From Eremophila alpestris peregrina (lineage: Eukaryota; Chordata; Aves; Passeriformes; Alaudidae), in assembly GCA_009792885.1 (NCBI GenBank), contig WMCF01000003.1:11635001-11699000 (forward strand): DNA of 64,000 nucleotides, given 5' to 3'. Below, piece after piece: positions 1 through 12,544 of this stretch; within the stretch, counting starts at the first letter, position 1, and each line of letters starts with the position of its first letter. The notes below the pieces were generated by a model, which was not told the DNA's origin, searched no databases, and saw only the letters and a list, made by a program, of their open reading frames with translations. Position numbers and translations under genes: made by a program.

Positions 1-1124
1 TTATGTCTTGGTATACCCTTGCTTTCCTGAAATTTTGCTTTAAAGCTACCTCAGCCATTTATATTTTCCTAGCTTTAGGTTTTTCTTGGATTTGTGTAGC
101 CACAATATTCTCCCAGGCAGGGGTTAGAATTTGCTCCCAGATATTTGTGGAGTACATTCCTACCAAAGTGACAACCTCTTTCAATGGTAAAGGTGGTTCA
201 GGCTTAGTCCATGGCTGAAAGAACAGCATAAGGATCAACCAGCAGCGTTTACTCTGTGTAATCCTAAATGTAATGCCTAGTTGCTGTTAGACAGAAGAGG
301 TGCAGAAGAGATGGGTTTTTTGATTTCTTTTAGCCACAGAGATTAAACAAACCAACTGAGAATGTTTACAGAATAAAGCAGTAACTAAAGTATTGCTAAA
401 TTAAGGGAAAACCCCAAGATTTTTTCATAAGTTTAATTTGTTTTGAAATTTGATGACACTGTAGGTAAAAAGGAAGAATATTTGGTTTTCAAAAAATGGC
501 ATGGTTAATGGATAAACATCCTATGAAAACAGCATTCAAAAGCCAAAGTTCACAAGAAAAGCAAAACAAAACCAAAACAAGCAATCCCCCAAAGAAACAA
601 AACAACCAACCAACCCCAGCAATAGCAACAACAACAACAACAATCCCACATTTTCCCCCCTAAAATAAACTAAGAAAATAGCCCCCAACACCATCCTGTT
701 ATGTTGTTAACAGTCCCATGGGGTCACTGCCACTGTGCTTCAGCCTGACAAGTGAAAGGTAAGTGGTTTTCACACCATATTGGTTTTCAAACAGTGTTGC
801 TCACAGGCCAGGGAAGAATGAAGATCACTGCTCTAGGCTATACCTCGAAAATTCTGTTCAGCTAGACTAAGCCTTTCCACCAGAAATAGAGCTAATAAGT
901 CTTGCTCAAAAAGACTAGTAAGTTTCTAACACTTTCTCTTCCCTTTCATACACAAGACCATGAAAAACAATTGCAATAATTCATTAGATGCAAGAGGATT
1001 TTAATCATTTGCACAGTGTAAGGTATGGAGGAAAGCTGTAAAGTTTTTCTTTCCTACCACTGTGCATGTGTTTAATGCATTTCTACATCTGTCCTGAAGG
1101 GTCAGCATATTATCTGTGAAGAGA
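1..1124. other. Non-coding stretch, no gene recognised
   Basis: AT-rich sequence. A 71-codon frame at 3-218 (+) has no recognisable domain. An A- and C-rich low-complexity tract runs from about 545 to 660 and contains six perfect CAA units at 626-643. I see no splice-bounded coding exon, RNA gene or clear transposon here, although an old, unrecognised repeat in the first 350 bases cannot be excluded. Confidence 0.6.
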
Positions 1125-1256
1125 CCCTGAGATTGGCTCAGTTGGTTAGAACCTGGTGTTGATAACATCAAGGCCAGGGGTTTGATCCCCACACAGGCCA
1201 TTCACTTAAGAGTTGAACTCAATGATCCTTTTCAATTCAGAATATTCTGTAATTCT
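1125..1256 (+). mobile_element. tRNA-Ile-derived SINE with CR1-like tail (TguSINE1 type)
   Basis: The head (about 1125-1200) reads as a degenerate tRNA-Ile. It has a pol III A-box-like TGGCTCAGTTGG at 1134-1145, an anticodon loop TTGATAA around 1159-1165, a B-box-like GGTTTGATCCC near 1179-1189 and a closing GGCCA at 1196-1200. It is followed by a short non-tRNA segment starting TTCACTTAAGAGTTGAACTC and then by a CR1-like end with ATTCTGTAATTCT. A tRNA-Ile head joined to a CR1-like 3' end is the structure of TguSINE1, a passerine SINE thought to be mobilised by the CR1 machinery through the shared tail. The copy lacks a stretch of the usual tail between GATCCTT and TTCAATTCAG, so it is old or internally deleted. 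I did not find a clear target-site duplication. This is the best lineage marker in the window. Confidence 0.88.
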
Positions 1257-4120
1257 AGCAACTTGTATAATAATTTTGGACAAGAAGAGGTTAGGAGAAG
1301 GTGAGTAATTAGTGGCAGAGAAGACTCTGGCACCTTTCTCATTAATTTCAAAGTGGTTTCCCAAAAATAAGTATCTCCAGAGGTGTCAATCTGGATTTAC
1401 ATGGATGCACCTGAGTATTACGTGATCCTCCTTTTTGAGAACTTGATTAAATAAACTGTTCTCAAAAGCTTTAAAGAAACACTTGGGAGCATTGTGAACA
1501 CACAGTATTACAAGAATTCACCTGCCATAATACTTGATGTTGCAAGTATTTCAGTAACTGAAAATTTATTCTAAAATTATTTTTAAGCAGGCATGATATT
1601 TATACATTGAATTTTCATTTTCAGGTACTAGATGACTTTAATTTCAAATAATTTTGTAAGTAATTGCAAACAAACTCTAGATTCAGAGCTTGAAGATCAG
1701 ACCAAATCTTCAAAGAAAATTCATATGGTTTGGTTTACTGTTAATATATAGGTTTTCAATGAATTTCTAAACTCTCATTTCAAGATGGAAGTGCCCTTAC
1801 TATGACCCTCTCTATCAGAAAAATGTTCATTTGCAGTGAAACATATGGTTTTCTGATTTTTGGAAACAAAATGAAAATTAAACTTTCCTTATTCATATTT
1901 TGTTTTAATTTTGGAACTTCAGAGATGTGGAAACCTCACAGGAAGTCCCCTTTGGAATTTATGATACTACCTATATTTGGGGGTTGTTTTGTATAGCTCG
2001 AAAATATATTAAAAGATTCCCTATATAAATTGGGAAAAATAAGTGGAGAAAGCCAGGCTTTATATACAAAGTATAACATCAATGACTACTGGTAGATCAT
2101 ATTAGGCATTTTTATCAGCATGACATGTATTTCAGAAAATCTTAAGAAATAACAAGAGAAGATGATATCATCCAGTCAATATTTTGGAAGGCTGTATTAT
2201 TTTTGTTTAGTTTACATTTCATATGTAAATAATAGTACACTCACAATTTTTTCTTGCTGAGAAATGACCTTCAGTATCATCTGATTTTAAAACATTAAAT
2301 TCTCATCAGCAGTTTGAGAAAGAAGTGAAAATTAAATAATTCAAGGCAGAAGAGCAAAATATTTAAAGCACCAATCATGTAAATGTGTACCTTAGGTGTG
2401 CTGTTTATAGTATCCTAATGTGACATTGGACGTCAGCACTAAAAATTTGCTCCTCTATCACAAAAGCTTAAACAAGGAGGACATAAGGCAGTGTGGCTGC
2501 AGTGAGCAGTTGAATGCCTCAGTGACTCCTTTGCCTATGTTTCAAGGTTTTCCCCATCTGGAGCCTCCAGACTGCATCTACTGGAAGGATCTCTGAGATT
2601 AAAACAACTGCTTTTCCAATTTAGAAAAGGTTATAAGGAGTAGAGTGAGTGACTTTATTTGCATCACAAGGCAAGTGCTTGGAAAGATGCAATATTTTAT
2701 ATAACAAATTAGTCCTTCTTTATTTTGTGCTCCATTGTACCCTTGCAACTTTGACTTAACCATCAAGTCTTTGCAAAAGTAAAGACAGAAGATAAAACCA
2801 AAACGCTGAATAATCTCCTCTAGTTTTTAGCTTTCAATAGAGAGCAGGAAAAGACAGTTGCAAAACTATTAATTCTAAGGCAGTCACAAAACTTTGTGAT
2901 AAAAAGCCCAAGTGTTTAGTATCAAAGGAACACATAAGAATAGAATCGTGTACACAGTGCATTTGTACTTGAGTCTTGTACCAATCAAGAGAATGATTTC
3001 AGTAACTTCACTTTTCACTGTAGACCTGCATGCTACCCTTCGGCTGGACAAAAGCAGCAGCACTGGAACTCGTGCTGCTGCTACATACATGGGCATCACA
3101 GGATATGCTGGTTGCTCACCTTTATCCACAATTAAATAGCTGCAAAGGATCTAATCTCACTCTACAGGGAGCAGTCATTAACGCCTAACCTTCATTATCC
3201 AGGATAACCATCTCCTTTCCTGACAGTTTATATGTGACAACTTAGTCATCTAAGTTCCATTCATTCTCACAGCACACATTCAAGTTACAGTACTTTAAAC
3301 TAAGTTGACTCCTAGGAATGATCCATAGATGGTTTGAATTCCTGCCAAAGATAATATATCTTCTGAGGAAAGAAAAAAGACAACACAGAAAAGCAATAAA
3401 AGAATAAGCTTTATGGGAAGAGCAGTCTCTTTTCCCATAAATGATGAATCAATCCATTATATTTGTGATAATCAATACCATGGATCCTCTTCATGTCAAG
3501 GTAAAAAAACACCCCAACTTGATAAAGAGACAAATCATTATTAATTCATTTATTGCAATAACATTAATCACGACAAGCTAATGTGATATTAATGTGGCTG
3601 TATTATGTACTTCCATAGATAGGAATTTCATTGTAGTGAAGGAATTAACTACTGTGCCATGGTTTTAAAGAGTTATGTAAATGGATAAATAACACTGAAA
3701 AGCTTTTTAAATAGGGGTAGGCATGAATCTATTGATGTGCTATGTTCTAGTGGTGAAGGGAGGGTGCCCACATCCTGCTCCTGTGCCCACACTTGCAGAT
3801 ATGTTAACTCTCTGCTTTGCATTTTCCATGAGTTATTGCCTACAGCCAGTCAGCTTTTCAACATTGTGGTCCTGTTCCAGGAAATATTGATGTGGGAGAT
3901 TAGCATTTCTGGGAATGGAATCAAAGCTGTGATGATGCTCAGTGGTGCCTGGGCAGAGTTTGGGAGTCATGTGTGCAAATGGTGCTCTGAGCACCTTTCC
4001 ACATCCGGGGAGGGGACAGCGTCCCAGATATGCCTCCCATAAGAGTCTTCAAAACTGGCTTCTGCCATATGGTCGTGTCATGGGTAATAAATCAAAACAG
4101 ACTCATCCTTGAGTGCGGTA
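1257..4120. other. Non-coding stretch, no gene recognised
   Basis: AT-rich sequence without recognisable coding exons. Overlapping frames of 75-81 codons on both strands at 2884-3139 and a 101-codon frame at 3737-4042 (+) show no domain, signal peptide or family resemblance. The last 350 bases before the microsatellite are visibly richer in G and C than the surroundings, and I could not assign them to a known repeat. Confidence 0.6.
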
Positions 4121-4164
4121 TGGTGTGGTGTGGTGTGGTGTGGTGTGGTGTGGTGTGGTGTGGT
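4121..4164 (+). repeat. TGGTG pentanucleotide microsatellite running into a gap
   Basis: The motif TGGTG is repeated almost nine times without interruption and stops exactly where the run of N begins. Its true length is unknown because the assembly breaks inside or just after it. The purine/pyrimidine skew is strong: the + strand shown here carries only G and T. Confidence 0.95.
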
Positions 4165-4214
4165 NNNNNNNNNNNNNNNNNNNNNNNNNNNNNNNNNNNN
4201 NNNNNNNNNNNNNN
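4165..4214. other. Assembly gap of 50 N
   Basis: Exactly 50 undetermined bases. The uniform length suggests a placeholder or scaffolding estimate. The gap begins within the TGGTG microsatellite, so failure to assemble a longer repeat array is the likely cause. Frames that appear to read through it are meaningless. Confidence 0.98.
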
Positions 4215-5133
4215 AGAAGGACCTTCTCCTTTCTCACTCAGCACAGCACTGAGTTTAGCAGGTTGTTGCAGCCCTCTGCTGAGGCTGTCAGTAGCACTGA
4301 GAGCCACGTGTTAATCGAGAATGGTCCAGTGAAGGAAATTGAAAGCTGAAATATGGGAATGAAGAAGAAAAAAAACAATGAAACAAAAATAGCAAACCAC
4401 CCTTCTATTGAAAGCATTGTACAGAGCCACGGTATCCCATATCTCACCTAACATTTCTATTCCATGGAAAGTTGTAAAACTCCAAGATGATGATGAAAAT
4501 TTCACTTTGAACAGTAAATTATACTAAACCTCCAGTTTATTAGTTCCTTTCAATCAGTATTTTCATGAGTATACCATTCAAATTACCTGTAGAAAAAGTA
4601 CAATTTTCAAGTATAATCTACTTGTTTTTTTCTTTGAAGTATTGTCTGCACATTGCCAGATATACTAAATGTATTTGGGCAATAATTAGTATTTTTCCCA
4701 AGAAAAAATAATCCTGCTATTATGCTAAAAATGTTCTATGTTCCATTAAAAAAATTCATTTCGATCTGTAGGTTTGACAAATTTAATCCTCTAGAGATAT
4801 CCATTATCAAAGCATTTCAGTGTTACAAATTAAGTTAGTTCTGTAGCTATACTTGGAAGCTCAAAACACCTAAGTTAGGTTTACTAAAGATCCCATATTT
4901 GTGCTTTGAATGAACAAGTTTAAGTGCAGTAAGGAGCTTGTAGCAGCACAAATTGTATCTCTGGGCCTGCAGTTCTTGGTTCATATTGGCAGACACCTGA
5001 TGTGTGCAGAGCACCCATGTTGAGCCAGTTTTCTAGAGTATATTAACCTCAATATTTGTTGTCCACATCAAAGCCTCTTGTAGGCTAATCTGGAAAATTT
5101 TCACAGCAAACTAATACAACTATATTTAGTATG
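4215..5133. other. Non-coding stretch, no gene recognised
   Basis: The first 110 bases after the gap are GC-richer, then the sequence returns to AT-rich non-coding DNA. A small palindrome, ACCTAAGTTAGGT, lies near 4869-4881. No recognisable gene or repeat family. Confidence 0.55.
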
Positions 5134-5160
5134 AACTGTCAGATCTTTCATCTGACAGTT
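5134..5160. repeat. Perfect 11-bp inverted repeat (hairpin)
   Basis: AACTGTCAGAT (5134-5144) and ATCTGACAGTT (5150-5160) are exact reverse complements separated by the five bases CTTTC. The stem does not extend into the flanking G at 5133 or the G at 5161. It is much shorter than a microRNA precursor stem and no known terminal inverted repeat was recognised, so its role, if any, is unknown. Confidence 0.9.
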
Positions 5161-6428
5161 GTTTACTCCATTCAATGCCACAGCAATGCAGTTTGATTTG
5201 CTTTGGTAACTGGAAGAAAAAAATTATCATATTTAAAAATATATTTTGGAAATTCTCTCTGCCATCCTGTAGTTTAGGATCATTTTTCAGACCTCTGGAT
5301 TTTTTTTTATTCTTTAAAATCCAATTATGTACATAGTTTACATATTCTTTTTATGTCATATGGGAAGGCAAGGGGGAAACAAATATTGTAAAAATTTAAA
5401 TGTCATGAATATAGTTTGGAGCCATCAACAATATTTGTACCCAATACTATATCTATTACCACAAGAGATTCTTCCTACTGTGTTTTTAATTAGCAAAACT
5501 ATCAGTGACTTCTGTACCTTAACTGCTTATCATATAACTGGTCAGTTAAAACTTCCTGACTTCCATCTTTTGTCTGTCTTATCTGATAACCCTCTGGGAA
5601 AGCACTTTTTATAAGTGCACAATACAATAGGACCTTGATCATGGATGACATCTTTACTGAGATCCTATCAAATGGGCATAAGCAATTACTCAGAAGGAGC
5701 TTTGTCAATGAATGAGATTTGTGATAAGCTGGGAAGGTTAGTATTTCTGTCAAGAGCATAGATATCTATCCATTGCATAATCAGGATCACCACAGAAAAG
5801 CCTTAATATTATTTGTTACAGAAAAAGAAGAGATTTTGAAAGTATTTTTGTTAAAAATCTCTGGTATATGATTTTGTCCTAGCTTCTGAATGGTTTTGTA
5901 GCAACAGAAGGTAAAGAGGCACAGTGGACATGGGATAAAATTTGGCTAGTCTTAAGTATCATTTTATCTTCAAGAAATGTTACTTTCATATACATATGAT
6001 ATTAATTTTAAATTATTTTGATTTTCTTTATTACACACCTGGAGAAAGATGACGCAGTAATTTTAAGAATGTTCCATATTTTACCAGGGTTTGTTTAAAT
6101 TGACAGATGTAGCTTGAAATAATTCATTAATATTACAATGTTGATTTTATTTATGTAAGCTGACTATTTTTCTTATTCTTTTAAAAGTGTGAAAGGCACA
6201 TGATGATAGTAATCACAATGGATTACTTATTGTTCTTTCACCTCGATTGTTTTGGTTTCAAGTATTTTAATAATAGACATGATTTTTAGTATGTTTCTGA
6301 TACAATGCGGAATTGGAAAAAAAAAGGAACAAAGGATAAAATGAAGGTCAGTAACTGTTATTCTCATAATAAATCACAGGAATCTTATATTTTAGCTTTA
6401 CTTGAATTTTCCTAGCAAATAGATTGGG

Positions 6429-6459
<31 letters not shown>

Positions 6460-9400
6460 AAACAAGTCCAAAATATAATGTTCCTGAAAGCACTCAGTAA
6501 GCCTCTAAATCTCTTGATGATTTCCAGAAACATGGTGTTTCTTGGTTTGTTTTCTTTTTAGAAATGGAAAAATAATTATAAAACATATTGTGCTAATAAA
6601 TCAAAAAAGGCGCTTGAAATAATCTCATAAAATGTTATGGCTTAAATAATGCCCTTCATCAGTATTCTTTGTTTAACATTTTATGTTTATTGATAAATGA
6701 AGATGCATTTAAATAATTCAAACAAAACATTAGCTGCAAGCAAGGAATTAATAATTGATAGGACTGGAAGGGCTTTTTTTCACTTGGGAAATAGATAATA
6801 TTAGCTTAATGTGGGGTTGTAGGAACAGAGGAAATGTAATGGATCTGCCTCCTTTAAACTGATGATTGTTATTGTGGTCTGAAAGTTGCTACAAAGGCAA
6901 AAGCAGGACAGCTCTGTAACAGCAATAGATTTCACTCATAGGAGCTGACAAGGCAAATTGTAGTTTGATATGCCAGATTTATACAGGGCAGGGGATCTAA
7001 TAAACTTATCATACAGTAAAGAAAAAAAAAACAAACCCATGCTGTTAAGGTTTGAGAATTTTCAAAAGTTTTGGACGAAAGCTAAAAATGTTCAGGTTTT
7101 ATTCACCTCAGTTTCATCTCTTATGATTACATCCATCCAGAGTTTTCTCTACGTCAGGGATCCACTAATAAGGATACTGTAACACAGAAGCAAATGTATT
7201 CTTGAGGATTCTCAGAGGAAGACCATTTAGTCTAGAAACACTCATCATAAGGTTTTATTTACGTTTGCTTGTGAAGATGCCAAACTCTTCCAGCTGCACA
7301 CTTGGAGATGTAGAAAAACAGCTTGGTCAGGTCCTCTCTTAGGAAAGAAGTTTCTGTTGGTGATCCTCAGGTTGTGTCTGGTGATTGCAAAACCCACAGA
7401 GCTACTTTCAAATTTGTTGCACAACTCCCATTTCCATTTGCTCTTGGAGATATAAGATTTATGGTGATTTGAAAGTCTACCAAATGACATTTCCATTTTT
7501 ATAGGGCATTTGTGACTCTACAATCCAAACATTTGTTTTGCACTCTAGCAACCAGAATTTGCATTTGCTCATGTAACCAACATTTGACTTCCTTAGTTTG
7601 ATATGAAGGACAAAACTGAAAATAAATTTTTTAAAAAATTGTAGCACAAATCTATAAAAATTTCATAGATGTTAATGGTCCAAAAACATATAAATTAATG
7701 TTCTTCTAATAAAAATCTTTTTGACAGTTATAAACAAGAATATAAAAGGTGCAATCTGATCTGAAAACCAATAACATTTTTCAGGTTTTAAAAGTAAATT
7801 TAAAAGATCACAACCTTATTGTACTTGATCATGACTACTGGAAACCATGCCATTATGATACCAGGGTTTTACTTAAAAGTAGTGCTAAAACAGCCAAACA
7901 CTTCTAATAAAAGTATTAAATAGAACATTCTTCATTACTTAAACCGTTGTATCTTGTGTCATCACTTACTAAAGATGAATGTGCCATATTACTGAAAATG
8001 AACAGTTGTGTTTTCTACCTATTTTCTGCAGGGGTAAATAGTCATAAAGGGATCAAGGCAGTGAAGAATCAAGTTCTGTATCTCTAGTTATGTGTGCCAA
8101 GTTCATACCTGAACATCTCCCAGAATAGGTTTTCTGAAGCAGACAGATTGTAAGCCTGCACAAAATTGGTTTCAGAAATGCAAATGGGAGAAAGCAGCTT
8201 TGTTTTCCAGCCATTGCAACACTCGACATGACATTTAGATAGACTTGCTTGCATTGACAGTAGGCACATATGTCTACTATTTTGTTTTAAAATATATGTA
8301 TTGCTTTTAATAACAACATTACAGCTGTTCACAAAATGACGCCTCTAGACAGAAGCACTACAATGAAAAAAGAGTATCAACAGAAGGACTGTATCTGCAT
8401 GCAACTCTGCAGTTGCCAAGAAATGAAGATATAACATATGGTCATTTTGTAAAGGTGAGCTGAACAAAAAACAAGCAGCAACCTAGCCAATTTTTGTCAT
8501 TTGAATTCTCCTGTTCAAAACCCAATTTACTTTCATATGACTCTTGCTAATTTGAATGATATATTTATTAAAATATGATACAGCCAGCCCTGCAACTGGG
8601 AAAACAATTTAAAAATAAATTTGTGGAATGGTACGTTGCCAATTTTTCACTTGTCTAGAGCTATCCTTTAAAAATTAATGTATAATTTTGCAGCAGAAGA
8701 ATCGAATGCTATTAACAGCTTGCTAGTGTGAAGAGAGGAAGTTGTAACTTATATTAAATATCCCACTGTTGATATGAATGTCTTCCCTTGATTTATCTGT
8801 TTATTGAACTGCCTTGGAAGGGCCACTTCTCATAGGAATGCATGGGGGAATGTTAACACAACCCAAGACTCTTTGATAATCTTTCTGGACATCACCCAAA
8901 AAATGTCAAGATTTAGGAAAAAACTGATAAGATTGGAAATGTTTCATTTCCCAACATAGCAATTTATAGACTGTAGGGAAAGTGTGGGCTCCAGACAAGC
9001 TGCTGGTTTAGGAAACATTACTGTTTTTGTACCCAAATAGCCAACAAAAATTCATAGTTGCGTGGGTTTTTTCGTCAAGAGAAAAAAAAATCAGATCCTT
9101 GATCTAATTCTGCTTACTGATAATGAACACATATATCTTTGGCTCCCTGAATGCCTTAGGAAAATAACAGGAAGGAAGCTTTTTTTTTCCCTTACAGCAC
9201 TATATCCCAAGCTACTCCTTCCTATTTTTTTTGCTATTTCAGACCTCTTTGCTGATGCACTGTAAAGCCCCATTCATGCATGATATATTTTCAACATTTC
9301 CTCTCTTATTGTCTAGTTCCCTATGTTCTACTTGTCCACTAAGTCAGAACCTTTACAAACAGGAGCCTAAATTTATTTATTTTGTGTTTTTGGGATTCTG

Positions 9401-12400
9401 AAATATGCCCGTGCTTGGAATAGAAGGCATTGCTTTTCCAACTGCCTTAAGATATTCGTTGTTTTAACTACGTTACACAGAGAAGTTACAATTACTTGCT
9501 TTGTTTCCAGTGCATTTCAGCTCTGTCCTTCACACGACTATTTATAATGAAGGGTAGCAATATATCACAAAGTTGTTTAAATCCCAGCTAAGAGTTATGG
9601 TGTTTGCTAGCAAGACCCTGGTGTTATTTGGGCAGCAGACTTGGCTTAAAGAACTGCTCCTGTCTTTATCGCACCTAAATTCTCAAATCTCAATTCCTGT
9701 AATATGGGTTTAAATTATAAAAAACAATAAAGGAACAAAAAAAATTTGTATAGAACAACAAGAGCTGCGCATCCAATTTCCCTAGCAAAACTGCTGCAGC
9801 CAGTACTATTTGCACAAAAGACTTGAGCACAAATGGTAACTAAACAGTAAACTGTAAAGAAATCTGTCAGGCAGGAAAAATAATTGTCACTGCAGCTCTG
9901 TTGCAGTCCTGATGAGAGATAAGAACCTGTGAGAGACAGATGACTGTCTACTTTCAGAGCAACTACCTAATTTCCACGAGCAAGTCAATGGCTATGGCAG
10001 GTTTTCTGCCCCAACTACTGTTACTCAGCCTCCAGAGTCAATGCCCATGTAAAACTCCAGATCATCACACTATCTGATGGTCAGAGTGAAAATAAAATTT
10101 GTTAATGCTACTAACAACTGAATTGAGGTTAATAGGACAAAGCAGTGGGAGGGCTGAGAAAAGTCAGGACGGACTTATTAGGACTGTGCTTAGTTACCTC
10201 CATCTAAGAAGTATCTTTTGGTTTGGGATAGATGTTACAGGGAATATCAAACAAAATATTGAGCAGCACCATTTTTTGGTTGATCAGGCTAGCCATCACA
10301 TTTTCAGTCAGTTCTGCAGGGGAATCAAATACCACCGTTATTCCCCTATAAATATTGCAGAGGGAACAATGAGATTCTCTGCCACTATGAAGGTCTTCCT
10401 AGAAAAGATTTTCAGTTTAACTCACTGTTTTTCATGGCTGTAGGTTGAAGGAAACAACATTTGAGCTGCTCAATTAAAAAAATTAAAACAAACCCATGGT
10501 AGTTTCAGTCTATTTTCTGAGAAGAATTTGATGCCCGGAGTCCACTGCGCAGCCATTGCAGGCACAGCTCTCTTTAACCCACAGCAACACCACTTTCCAA
10601 CCCACCCACTCAAGCACAGTCACCAAAGTCAATGAACATCTGATAATTAGGGGGAATGATGAGCCAGCCCTTTCTCTTTATGATAACAGGAAAAATAGCT
10701 CATGTAATACAACACTGTACATCGATCCTTTTTTGATCAAGGGAAAAAGATTTTGCAGAGGCATCAGATCATCAGGAAAAGAGGTGAGTGTGTATCTCTG
10801 TACAGCCTTGATGAAACAGTCCCTTGTGCATTAGATACTGTTCTAATCCCTTCAGTGCTCAAAAATATAGACAAATAAAAGTGAGTACAGCACAAGCTGA
10901 AGAAATGAAAGTAATATTTAGAGCTGTGATCTCAATTTAAGAAAAGCTGAATGAAAAATATATTACCTCGAGTGAAGATGAAGTGGTAACAAGATAATTA
11001 TCTTTCTATTTCTAAAGATTTCTCAGGTTTAAAAAAATATTTATGGGGCTATACCAGAAAAACATGATAAATTTTAGTAAGGGTAAATTTTTGCTGAATA
11101 TCAGAAAATACTTGTTCAGCTTTCCATAGGCTATGAAATAGAGTTTCTCATGGGAAATGGAGAAAACCTGGGACTTTTCAGAACAAAACTGATTAAAGTG
11201 CAAGGAGTTTTACTGCAGTGCTGCACATGTAACCATCTTTTAGTCCTAGATTTGTGCATGTGTTTTACAAAATATTCATTTGGGCATCCAGGTTCTACTT
11301 TAGCTATTTTATGGCAGCTTTGTATAGCAGTTTCCTTATTCCTTTTTCCCTTTTTTTTTTTTTAAAAAAAAACAACCTTCTCCTAGCAGATAATAGTTCT
11401 TTAATGCAACTTTTTCTATTAAAATATTTCTGTTCTGAAATAATGACAAACATAAAAAGTATTTGTTGTTCATTATTAAAAAAATTCATAGCTATTTATC
11501 ATAAGGATGTTCATTCATTGGAATGGAATTTTTCCATGTAATTTTAGTTCAGTAGACAAGAAGGATCTCAACAGAGCATTTAATTTTGAAAATTCAAACC
11601 TGACATTTTTCTCAGAATTTAGATATAAAGTTACTTTAATTCTTTTCTTTACACTTAGTCTAATTTAGTTCATATCCCTAAACTTGTTAAACTTCCCGAG
11701 AAACAAAATAAACCTTTTCTCTTCAACTTGCTAAAAGTATACTTAAATTATTCTACTTTGTGAGGTGGTGGTTATATTGTTATGTTATATTATGTATGTT
11801 ATGTTATTCTGTTTTACTGTATTCAGAGGCTTTCCAAGACACTCATTGTAGCTTTCTGATTTTGAAAGAATGTTCTGTTCCTCTGGTCTGCCTCCTTTCC
11901 AGCACTGAATAATGATAAACAGATCTTGCAAAAATCTTTTCACTGATGTTTAAACTGAGGAACAAAATTCAGAGGGAGATAAGGTATCACTTTTCACCAA
12001 ACATGTTACTCTAGCTGCATATCCTACATCTTGACTTGCTGCAATGTTTATAACAACACGTTTTATGTATAATGCCATGAAGTGATGACAATCTGCTCTA
12101 CTGTCATGGTGTGATGTTGAATTAATAGGAAACAAGGTGAGGGCAGAGCAGGCAATCATTGTATGTGTTAACTTCATGATTAACCATTGAGTTCTTAATA
12201 AAGTCTTACTCTACAGAACAGACTGCCAAATATTTTTGTCACTTCTACAATATTTTGTCAAAATATATGACCTTGAAAGTCACCTTTGAAGTTATTTTAA
12301 TATTTCATGCAACTGAGGCTAATGCAGCTTTTATGAACTTCAGTGAGAACACACCTGATGTGTAAAATAATCCCTAATAGTGAATGAAATTCCTAAAAAT

Positions 12401-12544
12401 AGACCACATGCAGTGAAGTGAGTTGCAAGAGAATGCACTGCATTTCTCTCAATTTAACTAAACTTAGTTCCTGTTATTCATTAATTATGCTAGAATGTTT
12501 CTCCTTAAACAGAAAATAATTGGTAAATAGCATTTCCATCGCAG
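5161..12544. other. Long non-coding stretch, no gene recognised
   Basis: AT-rich sequence holding a poly-T tract (listed separately), a TTATG-like imperfect tandem tract near 11772-11810 and many short frames without domains. The longest are 95 codons (5327-5614, +), 114 codons (10099-10443, +) and 95 codons (11254-11541, +). Two splice-bounded open segments at 8325-8454 and 10585-10783 were examined and not accepted as exons. No CR1 or LTR fragment was recognised. Confidence 0.55.
6431..6456 (+). repeat. Poly-T tract, 26 bases
   Basis: An uninterrupted run of 26 T, that is poly-A on the - strand. No AATAAA-type signal is visible just upstream on the - strand and no recognisable retrocopy is attached, so it is listed as a simple homopolymer. 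Its assembled length may be unreliable. Confidence 0.95.

Noticed and set aside
1125..1200. Functional tRNA-Ile gene
   Set aside because: The head has mispaired stems and is followed by a CR1-like tail, so it is the head of a SINE and not a working tRNA gene.
5134..5160. MicroRNA precursor
   Set aside because: An 11-bp stem with a 5-base loop is far shorter than a precursor stem, and the flanks do not extend the pairing.
8325..8454. Open segment with an ACAG acceptor and AAG|GTGAGC donor, 43 codons free of stops on the + strand
   Set aside because: Segments of this length with such borders are common by chance. No family resemblance was recognised, and its phase does not join to the candidate exon at 12545.
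10585..10783. Exon-like segment with donor GAG|GTGAGT and about 66 open codons
   Set aside because: The acceptor is weak, the peptide is not recognisable, and its phase joins neither to the segment at 8325-8454 nor to the exon at 12545.
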